Part shown: piece by piece, positions 8,691-18,773 of the stretch
Layout: every line of letters begins with the position of its first letter
Numbering within the stretch: position 1 is the first letter of the stretch
DNA from: an uncultured Pelagibacteraceae bacterium
Lineage (GTDB): Bacteria; Pseudomonadota; Alphaproteobacteria; Pelagibacterales; Pelagibacteraceae
Direction: 5' to 3'
NCBI GenBank assembly: GCA_902558815.1
Contig: CACEFF010000002.1
Location: forward strand, 33,969-97,968
DNA: 64,000 nt
Notes under the pieces: generated by a model
Databases searched by the model: none
Seen by the model: only the letters and a program-made list of their open reading frames with translations
What the model was told of the DNA's origin: nothing
Made by a program: the position numbers and the translations under genes

Positions 8691-9754
8691 GTTTTATTTT
8701 GAGTATCGAAATTATAATCATAATTTTTCATTGATTTTAAAAAATTATTTGTTGTCCCATTAAATATAATTTGATAATAAATATAATCTTTATCAAATTT
8801 TAAAATATTATAGTCATATATTAAATTTATTTTTTTTAAATTTTCCTCAAATTTTGAAATTTTAGAGTTATTCAACGTATCAATTTTGATATTAAGAGTT
8901 AATTTAATTGATGTATTAATTAAATTAAAATTTTTCCAATAATCCTCATAAACAACTTTTAAAGACTTAATTATTTTTTCAACTTGTTCTATTTTATAAA
9001 CGTTAGTATTACTAAAAGATTGATTTTTAAGAATTATGTTATCTGAAATATCAATTTTTGTTAAAACTCGTAACTGATTTTCATTTTTAAATATTAATGC
9101 TATAATTGAATCCTTCAAATCATATTTAGTAATTATTTCTTTAAAATCATATTGTTCAATAAATTCATATTTACTTTTAATTATTCTTAGATCCTCTAGA
9201 TCTTCTGTTGGCAAAACATATTCAATAAGATGGAAGTTTTCAGAAAAATTATTCCATTCTTTAAATATTTTATTATTAGAGAATAATAAAAGATCTTTTT
9301 TATTTTCATCAATTATGATTGGGATAAATAAAATTTTTTTTCTTTCAGGAACAGATGGAAAAATGTTTTTTTCTTCCAAATATTTAAAAACTTTTTTTTT
9401 ATTAAATGATACCCCTAAATTTACATAATATATTTCATTAATAAACTTTTCCTCTTTAATAGTAAAAGTTTCTATCATTCCCTTTATTTGATTCAATTTA
9501 GTTTGATTAATCTTTTTTTGATCAGATGATTTCACTATTAACGAAATTAATTTAAAAAAAGCTTTATTAAAACCCTCATCGATGACTTTATTTTTATTAA
9601 AATTTATCTCAAATGGCTTGGATACTTCGATGTTGTTGATATCAAATGCTTTTCCTTCAACATTGCTTGTGGAAAAAAAAAATATTGTTAGAGATAGGGA
9701 TATAAAAAAAATATATAAGATTTTAAAGTGAAATATTTTAAATTTAGTTACCAT
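8675..9754 (-). CDS. Exported DUF2066-type protein
   Basis: 359 aa with an N-terminal signal peptide (FKILYIFFISLSLTIFFF), rich in Ile/Lys/Asn with little recognisable motif content. I assign DUF2066 mainly from context: in gammaproteobacteria such as Pseudomonas a DUF2066 gene lies between purM and hda, and here the same neighbours flank it without perM. The start codon lies only 11 bp from the divergent purM start. Function unknown; probably periplasmic. Confidence 0.55.
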   Translation of the reverse strand: MVTKFKIFHFKILYIFFISLSLTIFFFSTSNVEGKAFDINNIEVSKPFEINFNKNKVIDEGFNKAFFKLISLIVKSSDQKKINQTKLNQIKGMIETFTIKEEKFINEIYYVNLGVSFNKKKVFKYLEEKNIFPSVPERKKILFIPIIIDENKKDLLLFSNNKIFKEWNNFSENFHLIEYVLPTEDLEDLRIIKSKYEFIEQYDFKEIITKYDLKDSIIALIFKNENQLRVLTKIDISDNIILKNQSFSNTNVYKIEQVEKIIKSLKVVYEDYWKNFNLINTSIKLTLNIKIDTLNNSKISKFEENLKKINLIYDYNILKFDKDYIYYQIIFNGTTNNFLKSMKNYDYNFDTQNKTWILK

Positions 9755-9765
9755 ACCATATATTA

Positions 9766-10797
9766 ATGAATAAAAGCTTATTTACATATAAAAAAAGTGG
9801 TGTTGACATTAAAGCTGCAGATAAGTTTGTTAATTTTATTTCAAATACCTCAACAAAAAAAAGAGGCAAAAAAAGGTTCAAAAACATAGGTGGCTTTGGC
9901 TCCATTTCTGATTTGCCAAGAAATATCAAAAACCCAAAAATTGTAGCATGTACTGACGGAGTTGGCACAAAAATCGAAATCGCCAATATAATTAAGAAGT
10001 ATGATACAATTGGAATAGATCTTGTTGCTATGAGCGTTAATGACTTAATTGTTCAGGGTGCAAAACCTCTTTTTTTTTTAGACTATATTTCTATTAATAA
10101 AATTGACCTTCCAAAGTTAAAATCAATCATGAAAGGTATCCTGGAGGGTTGCAAAATATCTGACTGTGAACTAGTTGGCGGAGAAACAGCTGAAATGCCA
10201 GGAACATATGAAAAAAATAAATTCGATATTGCTGGATTTGCAGTTGGTGTAGTTGGAGAGAAAAAAATTTTAGATAACAAAAAAATAAAAAATAATGACC
10301 TGGTTTTAGCTGTTCCCTCTAGTGGCTTGCATTCAAATGGGTATTCTTTAGTAAGACATCTTCTTAAAAAAAAAAAGATTAATTTAAAAAAGAATAAGTT
10401 TTTAAGAAATGAACTAATTAAACCTACAAAGATTTATGTAAAAGAGGTCCTTAAACTAATAGATAGAGGTTTAGTTAATGGGTGTGCAAATATTACAGGT
10501 GGAGGATTGTCAGATAATATTAAAAGAATAATACCACAAAATTTTTGTGCAAATTTAAATTTAAATAAAATAAATTCCTTAAAAATATTCCAGTGGCTTA
10601 AGAATAATAATATTAAGGATAAAGAAATGTTAAAAACTTTTAATTGTGGTGTAGGATTTTGTTTAATTATAAATCCTAAAAATTTTAATGAAGTAGTCAA
10701 GTGTTTCTCAAAAGAATATAAGCCCTATGTGATTGGTAAAATCACAAAAGGACAAAAAAAAGTAAAGTTGAATGACAAAATTAATTGGTTTCAATAA
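9766..10797 (+). CDS. purM: Phosphoribosylformylglycinamidine cyclo-ligase
   Basis: 343 aa, the usual length. It makes aminoimidazole ribotide (AIR) from FGAM and ATP, step five of purine synthesis. Motifs: KSGVDIKAADKFV at the N-terminus, CTDGVGTKIEIA (ATP/FGAM site), DLVAMSVNDLIVQGAKPLFFLDY, GGETAEMPG and SGLHSNGYSLVR. The 3' end overlaps purN by 26 bp, indicating translational coupling of purM-purN. Confidence 0.97.
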   Translation: MNKSLFTYKKSGVDIKAADKFVNFISNTSTKKRGKKRFKNIGGFGSISDLPRNIKNPKIVACTDGVGTKIEIANIIKKYDTIGIDLVAMSVNDLIVQGAKPLFFLDYISINKIDLPKLKSIMKGILEGCKISDCELVGGETAEMPGTYEKNKFDIAGFAVGVVGEKKILDNKKIKNNDLVLAVPSSGLHSNGYSLVRHLLKKKKINLKKNKFLRNELIKPTKIYVKEVLKLIDRGLVNGCANITGGGLSDNIKRIIPQNFCANLNLNKINSLKIFQWLKNNNIKDKEMLKTFNCGVGFCLIINPKNFNEVVKCFSKEYKPYVIGKITKGQKKVKLNDKINWFQ

Positions 10798-11356
10798 AAT
10801 AAAAACAGCTATTTTTATTTCTGGAACTGGTAGCAATTGTAGAAATCTCATTAAGTTTTCAAAATTGAAAAATTCACCAATCTCAGTCCATTTAATTTTG
10901 TCCAATAATCCAAAAGCTAAAGGGCTCGTCTTTGCTAATAAATTTAAGATAAAAAAAAAAATTTTTAAATTTAAAAAGCAAAGAAAAGATGAAAAAGAAA
11001 TTCTTAAATATTTAGAAAAAAATCAAATTAGCCTAATTTGCCTTGCTGGTTTTATGAAGATTCTATCTAAAAATTTTATTAAAGAATTTAAAGGTAAAAT
11101 TTTAAATGTTCATCCATCACTTTTACCAAAATATAAAGGCTTAAATACCCACATGCGCGCTATAAATAGTAAAGAAAAATTTTCGGGTTGTACGATTCAT
11201 TTTGTAAATTCCAATCTAGATTCAGGAAAAATAATTGTACAAAAAAAAGTTAAAATAAATAAAAACGATACACCAAAAGTTTTAGCTAAAAGAATATTAA
11301 AACAAGAACATATTTTATATCCTAAAGCTATAATTAAATTGTTTGCTAATCTTTAA
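10772..11356 (+). CDS. purN: Phosphoribosylglycinamide formyltransferase (folate-dependent)
   Basis: 194 aa. It transfers a formyl group from 10-formyl-THF to GAR. The N-terminal SGTGSNCRNLI loop, LAGFMKILS, the catalytic-site run ILNVHPSLLPKYKGLNTH and the region SGCTIHFVNSNLDSGKII (catalytic Asp) are all present. The start at 10772 lies inside purM; a later start would cut into the first strand before SGTGSN. It ends tail-to-tail with ndk, 11 bp overlapped. Confidence 0.95.
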   Translation: MTKLIGFNKIKTAIFISGTGSNCRNLIKFSKLKNSPISVHLILSNNPKAKGLVFANKFKIKKKIFKFKKQRKDEKEILKYLEKNQISLICLAGFMKILSKNFIKEFKGKILNVHPSLLPKYKGLNTHMRAINSKEKFSGCTIHFVNSNLDSGKIIVQKKVKINKNDTPKVLAKRILKQEHILYPKAIIKLFANL

Positions 11357-11756
11357 AAAAAAAATCTATTTCAATTTTAGCGTTTTCTATACTATCTGAT
11401 CCATGAACGGAGTTTTTATCTATTGAAATTCCATACTTTTTTCTAATTGTTCCTTCAATGGCGTCTTGAGGATTTGTAGCTCCCATTAATTCTCTATTTC
11501 CCAATACCGCATTCTCTCTTTCGAGCGTCATAACTACTATTGGTCCTGAAGACAAATATGTGCATAAATCATTATAAAAAGGTTTAGTTTCATGAATTTT
11601 ATAGAATTTTTCAGCTTCTGATTTATCAATTTGAATTTTTTTCTCTTTCAATATTTTAAAACCTTTATTTTTAAACATTTCTTTAATTTCGCTCTCTAGA
11701 TTTCTTTCAACCGCATCAGGTTTAATAATTGATAATGTTTGTTCTAAGCTACTCAT
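11346..11756 (-). CDS. ndk: Nucleoside diphosphate kinase
   Basis: 136 aa. It balances NTP and dNTP pools by phosphate transfer through a phospho-His. The N-terminal signature TLSIIKPDAVERN and the active-site His motif KNSVHGSDSIENA near residue 117 are clear. The gene follows pepA on the minus strand with an 8 bp overlap, so it is probably translated with it. Confidence 0.97.
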   Translation of the reverse strand: MSSLEQTLSIIKPDAVERNLESEIKEMFKNKGFKILKEKKIQIDKSEAEKFYKIHETKPFYNDLCTYLSSGPIVVMTLERENAVLGNRELMGATNPQDAIEGTIRKKYGISIDKNSVHGSDSIENAKIEIDFFFKD

Positions 11757-13206
11757 AATGATCCTTTATAAGTTGATTTAATAACCTTACTCCATAACCA
11801 GTTGCACCACCTGAATTTAATGCTCCCCCATATTTTGAAAAAGCCATTCCAGCAATGTCTAGATGTGCCCAAGGAGTATTGTTTAAAATAAATCTTTGTA
11901 GAAATTGAGCTGCAGTAGTTGAACCAGCACCACCAACATAATTTATATTCTGCATATCTGCATTTTTAGAATTTATTAATTTATCATAATTTTTATGTAA
12001 AGGCATTCTCCACAACTTTTCTTGAACTTTCTCTCCAGCATTAATTAATTCTTTTGATAATTTGTCATTATTAGAAAAAAGTCCTGCATACTCAGAACCT
12101 AAGGAGACTATAATTGCACCAGTTAAAGTTGCTAAATCAACCATAAATTTTGGCTTAAATTTTTTTTCGGTAAATGTTAGTGCGTCTGCCAAAACTAGTC
12201 TTCCTTCAGCATCAGTATTTAAAATTTCTATTGTTTTGCCACTGTAAGATTTTACAATATCTCCAGGTCTTTGAGCATTTCCACTTACCATATTTTCTAC
12301 AAGTCCTACTACACCAACAGCATTTATTTTTGCTTTTCTTAACGCTAAGTTTTTCATTAAACCAACGACAACTGCTGAACCAGCCATATCATAGGTCATG
12401 TCTTCCATAAACTTAGCTGGTTTAAGCGAATAACCACCAGTATCAAAACAAACTCCTTTACCAATAAAAGCTAAAGGTTTTGAATTGTTTCTGGCGCCAT
12501 TCCATTCAATGGTCACTAAATATGATCCTCTAATACTACCTTGTCCTACTCCAAGTAAGGCATTCATACCCAATTTTTTTAATTTTTTTTCATTATATAT
12601 ATTGACCTTAAGTCCAAACTTTTTTAGGGAATTAAGTCTTTTTGCATACTCATCTGGATGTAAAACATTTCCAGGTTCAGAAACTAAATCCCTAGTATAG
12701 AAAGTTCCCTCCTCTAAAGCTTTAAATTTTAAAAGTTCATTCGGTGGTAGTTTGTTTTTATTACCTATTACATTTATATTTATTATCCTGCTGTCTTTTT
12801 TTGACTTATATTTTTTAAATTCATAAGATTTTAATTTTAATCCATGAAGAAAATATCCAATAAAGTTTTTTTGATTTATTGCTATACTGTCCGAGTTAAT
12901 AAAATATTCACTATTTTTTCCATAATTAATACGTCCAAAAAGTTCAGCACCTAAATTTTCTATTTCTGAATTTTTAATATTTTTTTTAATTGAGACTAAA
13001 ACTACTTTTTTTTTGGAACTAAGTTCAAAAACTAACAAATTTTTACTCAAATCCGTTGTTTTTAATAAATCGCTTATGTATGACAATTCTGAATTTGAAA
13101 TGTATTTTCTTAGTGAATTTGTACTAAACTTTTCATCCACAAATAAGACAAGATTTGCAGAGGTTTTTTTCAAGGCGCTATTTTTAAAGTTTACTTTTAT
13201 TGGCAT
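11749..13206 (-). CDS. pepA: Leucyl aminopeptidase (M17 family)
   Basis: 485 aa. This two-metal cytoplasmic aminopeptidase releases N-terminal residues from peptides. Metal and catalytic motifs are visible: GKGVCFDTGGYSLKPA (Lys and Asp ligands), DMTYDMAGSA and the family signature NTDAEGRLVLADALT with the catalytic Arg. The N-terminal third is the usual variable domain. It diverges from lptF across a 61 bp gap that must hold both promoters, and is followed by ndk. Confidence 0.95.
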   Translation of the reverse strand: MPIKVNFKNSALKKTSANLVLFVDEKFSTNSLRKYISNSELSYISDLLKTTDLSKNLLVFELSSKKKVVLVSIKKNIKNSEIENLGAELFGRINYGKNSEYFINSDSIAINQKNFIGYFLHGLKLKSYEFKKYKSKKDSRIININVIGNKNKLPPNELLKFKALEEGTFYTRDLVSEPGNVLHPDEYAKRLNSLKKFGLKVNIYNEKKLKKLGMNALLGVGQGSIRGSYLVTIEWNGARNNSKPLAFIGKGVCFDTGGYSLKPAKFMEDMTYDMAGSAVVVGLMKNLALRKAKINAVGVVGLVENMVSGNAQRPGDIVKSYSGKTIEILNTDAEGRLVLADALTFTEKKFKPKFMVDLATLTGAIIVSLGSEYAGLFSNNDKLSKELINAGEKVQEKLWRMPLHKNYDKLINSKNADMQNINYVGGAGSTTAAQFLQRFILNNTPWAHLDIAGMAFSKYGGALNSGGATGYGVRLLNQLIKDHYE

Positions 13207-13267
13207 AAATTTTTAATTACAAAGAGTTTTAAATGAATGCTATATATTTGGAAATTTATTATTTTCA

Positions 13268-14383
13268 ATGAAAAAATTAATATTTAGAAAATTTGCCTTA
13301 GATACATTGATTTTTTTCTCAATAATGTGTTTAACTGTAGGCCTAATTGTTTGGACTCTCCAAGCAGTCAATTACTTTGATTTTGTAACACAAGATGGCC
13401 ATGGATTAAAAACTTATTTTTCTTATATTATTTTTAATTTTCCAAAAATAATTCATCGAATTATTCCATTTATATTTTTTATTTCATTATTTTACATGAT
13501 TATAAATTACGAAACTAGAAATGAATTGTTAATTTTTTGGACTTCAGGAATAAGTAAGATTAACTTCACTAACAAAATTTTAGCCCTTTCGATTATCTTA
13601 ACAATATTACAAATGATTATTGGAGGATTTTTTTCTCCCTTTTCACAATTAAAAGGTCGTGAAATTTTGAAAAATTCAAATATAGATTTTTTTACATCAT
13701 TAATAAAAGAAGGGAAATTTTTAAACATTGTTGAGGGTTTGACAATCTTTATAAACACCAAAAATTTAGATGGTTCCTATTCAAATATTTATATAGATGA
13801 TTCATCTAAAGTAGTGTCGAGAATAATTTATGCAAAAAATGGTAATCTTATTGATGTTGACGATAAAAAAATTTTCAAACTTTTTGATGGAGAAGTTATA
13901 AATAAGAATGAACAAAAAATAAATGTATTTCAATTTGACCAAATTGATTTTAATTTAGATGAATACTCTACTAGCACTATTCTAGTACCAAAAATACAAG
14001 AGCTTAAATCTTTAAGTCTTTTAAAATGTTTATTAGATTTAAATACTATTCAAATAAACAAAAGTTTTTACAATTTTAGTTGTGAAATTTCTTTAAAAAA
14101 TGAAATTAAACAAGAGCTATTTAAAAGATTTTATAAACCACTGTATATTCCAGTAATTGCTTTGTTGTGTTGCTTTTTAATAATCTTACCTAAAAATAAT
14201 ATTAAATTTGAAAAAAATAAAAGAATAATATTTTTAATTACTTTCATCATTATTTTGCTCTCAGAAGTGTCTTTAAGATATTCATCAGTGTCCAATTTAG
14301 CAAATGTAATTTATTTAATTTCACCTTGGGTGTTTTTTGTAATCACTTATCTTATTTTATATAGAAAAATAAAGAATGTTTAG
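13268..14383 (+). CDS. lptF: LPS export permease LptF
   Basis: 371 aa. Three hydrophobic segments lie near the N-terminus (about 12-32, 50-75, 95-120), then a periplasmic beta-jellyroll-like domain (about 125-280), then three more membrane segments. LptF with LptG and the ATPase LptB extracts lipopolysaccharide from the inner membrane. It heads the operon lptF-lptG-lptD-surA-pdxA-rsmA, a standard alphaproteobacterial order, and overlaps lptG by 8 bp. Confidence 0.9.
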   Translation: MKKLIFRKFALDTLIFFSIMCLTVGLIVWTLQAVNYFDFVTQDGHGLKTYFSYIIFNFPKIIHRIIPFIFFISLFYMIINYETRNELLIFWTSGISKINFTNKILALSIILTILQMIIGGFFSPFSQLKGREILKNSNIDFFTSLIKEGKFLNIVEGLTIFINTKNLDGSYSNIYIDDSSKVVSRIIYAKNGNLIDVDDKKIFKLFDGEVINKNEQKINVFQFDQIDFNLDEYSTSTILVPKIQELKSLSLLKCLLDLNTIQINKSFYNFSCEISLKNEIKQELFKRFYKPLYIPVIALLCCFLIILPKNNIKFEKNKRIIFLITFIIILLSEVSLRYSSVSNLANVIYLISPWVFFVITYLILYRKIKNV

Positions 14384-15455
14384 AATTTATCAAAAACATA
14401 TAATTAAAAACTTTATAGGTAAATTTTTGACCGTTAGTTTAATTTTTCTATGTCTAGTTATTATTTTAAATATCCTTGAAGAGATATCTTTTTTTAAAGA
14501 TTTAAAAGTAAATTTTTTGTTTCCATACATGCTTACTTTATTAACTGCTCCAATAACTCTTTTTGAGATATTTCCTTTTATTTTTTTAATTTCTACACAA
14601 CTTTTTTTTTATGATCTTTTTAAAAAAGATGAGCTCAATCTTTTTAAAACTAATGGTTTAAGTAATATTAAAATTATCAATATATTATTCATTTCTTCAT
14701 TTATTATTGGTCTATTTTCAATATTTATATATTATAATGCAGCTTCAAAACTGAAATTTGTATATACTGATATCAAAAATAATTTTTCTGATGACAATAA
14801 ATATTTAGCAGTTGTTACAGATAGCGGCTTGTGGCTTAAAGATGAAGTTGATGACAATATAATAATAGTCAAAGCTAAATTTATAGAAAATGATTTTTTA
14901 ATTGATGTTATTATCAATGAATTTGATAACAATTTTAATCTTAAAAATACGTATCAATCGAATAAAATAGATATCAAGGATAAAGAATGGATTATAGAAA
15001 ATCCAAAGATAACTAATAAGAATATTTCAACCCAAAATCAGCAAATTTTATTTTATCAAACTAACTTTGATAAAGATAAAATTAAAAATTTATTTTCAAA
15101 TATCTCCACTTTAAATATTTTAGAACTTTTTAATTTAAAGAAAGATTATGAAAATCTAGGATACTCATCAGATGAGATAGTAATTCATTTATTAAGACTA
15201 TCCTCAACTCCACTTTTTTATGGGATTTTAACGGTTTTATCTGCAATTATAATGTTTAATTTTAGAAGAACTCAATCACTCTTTTTTCACGTTATTCTTG
15301 GGATTTTAATGTCTGTAATAATTTATTATATAATTTTTATGTTCAGTTCTCTTGGAAACAATGGAAAAATACCAATTTTATACTCTATTTTTATGCCGAT
15401 TTTATTTATTTCCATATTTGCAATCATAGGTTTAATAAGAGTAAATGAAAAATAA
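14376..15455 (+). CDS. lptG: LPS export permease LptG
   Basis: 359 aa with the same topology as lptF: N-terminal membrane segments (FLTVSLIFLCLVIILNIL and following), a periplasmic domain around 100-260 and C-terminal membrane segments (GILTVLSAIIMFNF, MPILFISIFAIIGLI). It is the partner half of the LptB2FG transporter. Which of this pair is F and which G follows the usual order F then G; the two paralogues are hard to tell apart by eye. Overlaps lptD by 11 bp. Confidence 0.88.
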   Translation: MFRIYQKHIIKNFIGKFLTVSLIFLCLVIILNILEEISFFKDLKVNFLFPYMLTLLTAPITLFEIFPFIFLISTQLFFYDLFKKDELNLFKTNGLSNIKIINILFISSFIIGLFSIFIYYNAASKLKFVYTDIKNNFSDDNKYLAVVTDSGLWLKDEVDDNIIIVKAKFIENDFLIDVIINEFDNNFNLKNTYQSNKIDIKDKEWIIENPKITNKNISTQNQQILFYQTNFDKDKIKNLFSNISTLNILELFNLKKDYENLGYSSDEIVIHLLRLSSTPLFYGILTVLSAIIMFNFRRTQSLFFHVILGILMSVIIYYIIFMFSSLGNNGKIPILYSIFMPILFISIFAIIGLIRVNEK

Positions 15456-17829
15456 ATTTTTTGCTTTTTTTATAGTTTTTATTTTTTTTAGTCATGAGTC
15501 GTTTGCAAATCAATTTATATTTGAAACTAAAGAAATTAAGATAGTTGAGTCTGGGAATATTATTTATGCTAAGGATGGTACTGCTAAATCATTTGATGGA
15601 TTATTGAAAATAATTGCTCAAGATTTTGAATATAATAAAGATTTAAATATATTAAAAGCAATTAACGGTATTGCTTTTATAGAAAAATATAATCTGGAAA
15701 TTGAATTTGATGAAGCTATATTTGATCAAACAAAATTGACTGCATCTGTTACTGGAAATATTAAAATTATTGAAAGAAAAAAGAATTTAATAATAGAGAC
15801 TGAGAATATTAACTATGATCAAAATCTTAATATTATAAAATCATCTTCTGAATCAACTATAAGAGATAAAAATGATAATGTCTTAAAAACAAAAAGCTTT
15901 GAATACAATAAGAATAGAAATATCCTTAAAATAAAAGAGTCTAAACTTAAAGATTTTAATCAAAATATCTATCTTATTGACTTAGCGTATATAGATACTG
16001 TCTCAAATAAATTGTTTGGAAAAGATTTAAGTATGGATCTTAATAATAAATCTTTCAATAAAGATAATGAGCCTAGACTAAAAGGAAAAAGTATAATCAA
16101 AGATGAATTATCGACTGAAATTACTAAAGGAGTATTTACAACTTGTAAAAAAAGAGATGGCTGCCCTCCTTGGCAACTATCTGCTGAAAAAATTGAACAT
16201 AACCAAAAAAAACAAACTATAAATTATAAAAATGCTTTACTAAAAGTCTATGACATTCCAGTGATGTATTTCCCTAGATTTTTTCACCCAGATCCTACAG
16301 TAGATCGAAAATCTGGATTTTTAATTCCAACAATTAAAAATTCACCAAATTCTGATAATTTTTTATCAGTTCCATATTTTAGTGTTTTAAGTCTTAATAA
16401 AGATATTACTTTTACACCTAGATTTTATGCTGATGATAAATTGCTCATGCAGTCAGAGTATAGACAAGTAAATAAGAATAGTAGCCATTTATCTGATTTC
16501 AGTATTTTTGCAAAAAAAAACTCTAATTCCAAAAGTCATTTCTTTTATAAATACAATAAAAATTTAGATTATCTTGGCTTCGAAGAAAGTATTTTAAATT
16601 TACAAGTGCAACAAACCTCTAATGATACATACTTAAAAGCAAATAAAATAGAAAATGAGATTAGTGATGATAGCGATGTTTTGCAATCTTCTCTTGGTTT
16701 TAATTTTTATTCAGAAGATTTAGCAATTGATACTGAATTCATGGTTTATGAAGACTTAAGTAAAAAAAATAATGATAGATATGAATATATTTTACCTAAA
16801 TTGAGTTTAATTAAAAATATTGAAAATAGAACAGCTCTTAATGGGAATTTTTATCTAAAGTCAGACAACTTGATAAAAAACTACGATACAAATATTTTTG
16901 AAACCGTAAACATAAATGATTTAATTTTTAATTCTAATCCTAAGATAACAGATAAGGGACTTTATAATAATTATGATTTAATTTTTAAAAATGTGAATTC
17001 AGATACTCAAAATTCAAATAATTTTAAAAAAGATACTAATCACTATCTTTCTGGATTATTACAATTAAATTCCTCTTTGCCACTAGTAAAAGAGAGTAAT
17101 AAATATAAAAAAATTATTAAACCAAAAGTTTCTCTTAAAATAAGTCCAAATAATAATACCAAAAATATAAGTAAAAATGTAAATAGATTAGATGTTAACA
17201 ACATTTATAGCCTTAACAGATTGTCCTCTAATAACACTTTAGAAGGTGGACTTTCTTTAGCATATGGAAATGAATTTATAATTTCAGAAAAAGAAAACCT
17301 TAACGAAATTTTCAGTCTTAAATTGGCGAATAATGTTAGAGTAAATAAGAATGAAGATTTGCCTAAAAACAATCAAATGGGGTCTAAAACATCTAATTTT
17401 TTGAGTGAATTGAGCTATAGCCCAAATCAATTTTTTAAAACTAGATATATAACTTCAACAAAAAATAACTTTTATGATATAAATTACGAAAATCTCACAG
17501 CTGAATTTAAATTGAATAATTTCGTTACAACATTCGATTACCTAAATGAAAATGATACAGTCGAAAAAAACTCTTACTTGTTAAATACTACGAAATATTC
17601 ATTCAATAAATCTAATAATATTTCATTCTCTACAAGAGAAAATAAAAAAACAGATTTAACTGAATATTACAAACTAATGTATCAATATAAGAGTGATTGT
17701 TTATCTGCATCAATAGAATATAACAAAGATTATTACAGTGATCGTGATATTAAACCAGAGGAAAGTGTATTTTTTAAATTAACAATAATACCATTCGGAC
17801 AAACTAGCAGTCCAGATTTAAAAGAGTAA
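15445..17829 (+). CDS. lptD: LPS-assembly outer-membrane protein LptD
   Basis: 794 aa. It has a signal peptide (KNKFFAFFIVFIFFSHESFA), an N-terminal OstA/LptA-like jellyroll (about 25-200) and a long C-terminal beta-barrel part with alternating hydrophobic strands. The TTCKKRDGCPPWQL segment after the jellyroll and the PVMYFPRFFHPDPTVDRKSG segment are typical LptD features. Cysteines at the jellyroll-barrel junction and in YKSDCLSAS near the C-terminus could form the usual stabilising disulfide. LptD inserts LPS into the outer leaflet. The one-base overlap with surA links it to its chaperone. Confidence 0.93.
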   Translation: MKNKFFAFFIVFIFFSHESFANQFIFETKEIKIVESGNIIYAKDGTAKSFDGLLKIIAQDFEYNKDLNILKAINGIAFIEKYNLEIEFDEAIFDQTKLTASVTGNIKIIERKKNLIIETENINYDQNLNIIKSSSESTIRDKNDNVLKTKSFEYNKNRNILKIKESKLKDFNQNIYLIDLAYIDTVSNKLFGKDLSMDLNNKSFNKDNEPRLKGKSIIKDELSTEITKGVFTTCKKRDGCPPWQLSAEKIEHNQKKQTINYKNALLKVYDIPVMYFPRFFHPDPTVDRKSGFLIPTIKNSPNSDNFLSVPYFSVLSLNKDITFTPRFYADDKLLMQSEYRQVNKNSSHLSDFSIFAKKNSNSKSHFFYKYNKNLDYLGFEESILNLQVQQTSNDTYLKANKIENEISDDSDVLQSSLGFNFYSEDLAIDTEFMVYEDLSKKNNDRYEYILPKLSLIKNIENRTALNGNFYLKSDNLIKNYDTNIFETVNINDLIFNSNPKITDKGLYNNYDLIFKNVNSDTQNSNNFKKDTNHYLSGLLQLNSSLPLVKESNKYKKIIKPKVSLKISPNNNTKNISKNVNRLDVNNIYSLNRLSSNNTLEGGLSLAYGNEFIISEKENLNEIFSLKLANNVRVNKNEDLPKNNQMGSKTSNFLSELSYSPNQFFKTRYITSTKNNFYDINYENLTAEFKLNNFVTTFDYLNENDTVEKNSYLLNTTKYSFNKSNNISFSTRENKKTDLTEYYKLMYQYKSDCLSASIEYNKDYYSDRDIKPEESVFFKLTIIPFGQTSSPDLKE

Positions 17830-18773
17830 TGATTAGGATAATCTTATTTTTACTATTAATCTTCAATTTATTATCTTCAAGTTTAACTGCAAATACAAAA
17901 CTATATATAAATACAAAAGTAAATAATGAGATAATTACAAATTACGATATAGAAAAAGAAGGAAATTATCTAAAAAAATTGAATCCTGATCTCATAAACC
18001 TTGAAGAAAAAAAGATATTCAAAATTGCTAAAGAATCTTTAATTAATGAAAAGATAAAAGAAAGTGTCATTATTAATGAAAGCAAAATTCAAAATTACAA
18101 TCTTGATGAAGATGAAGAGGTAATTGAGCAAATTTTGAGGGATTTTTATACACAATTAAATTTTCAAAATAAAGAGGATTTTATTAGATCTCTTAAAAAT
18201 GAAAAAGAATATAAAATTGATGAAATAAAACAAAAATTAAAAATAGAATTTTTTTGGAATAAACTAATTTATACAAAATATAGAAATCAAATTAAAATCA
18301 ATAAACCTGACTTAATGAAAAAGATTGATAAATTTGAAAATGAAGAAATCAAAGAATATTTTGTTTCTGAAATTGTTTTTAGAAAAGACAAAGATAAGGA
18401 CATAAATGAAAAGATTAATCAAATAAAGTTAAGTATCAATGAAATTGGCTTTAGCAACACTGCTAATACATACAGTATTTCCGAAACATCAAAGTTTGGG
18501 GGACAAGTTGGATGGATTAATTTGAATAATTATTCTGAAACAGTACAAAATAGTTTGAGAAATAAAAAAGAAGGTGATCTGACAAATGTTATTCAAGTTG
18601 GAAATAATTATATTTTTATTAAAGTTAAAGAAATTAGAACTAAAAAATTACAAATTGATAAAGAGGCTGAGCTAGATAAATTAATCAATTTTGAAACAAA
18701 TAATCAACTAAATCGATTTTCAAAGATTTTTTTTGATAAATCAAAAATAAATTACACGATTAATGAAAAATAA
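17829..18773 (+). CDS. surA: SurA-like periplasmic peptidyl-prolyl isomerase
   Basis: 314 aa with a signal peptide (IRIILFLLLIFNLLSSSLTA), a SurA N-domain (VNNEIITNYDIEKEGNYLKK) and one parvulin domain (about 175-280: EYFVSEIVFRK, FGGQVGWINLNN, VIQVGNNYIFIKVKEIR). E. coli SurA has two parvulin domains and about 428 aa, so this is a one-domain version, as is usual for alphaproteobacteria. SurA escorts outer-membrane proteins such as LptD. It overlaps pdxA by 11 bp. Confidence 0.85.
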   Translation: MIRIILFLLLIFNLLSSSLTANTKLYINTKVNNEIITNYDIEKEGNYLKKLNPDLINLEEKKIFKIAKESLINEKIKESVIINESKIQNYNLDEDEEVIEQILRDFYTQLNFQNKEDFIRSLKNEKEYKIDEIKQKLKIEFFWNKLIYTKYRNQIKINKPDLMKKIDKFENEEIKEYFVSEIVFRKDKDKDINEKINQIKLSINEIGFSNTANTYSISETSKFGGQVGWINLNNYSETVQNSLRNKKEGDLTNVIQVGNNYIFIKVKEIRTKKLQIDKEAELDKLINFETNNQLNRFSKIFFDKSKINYTINEK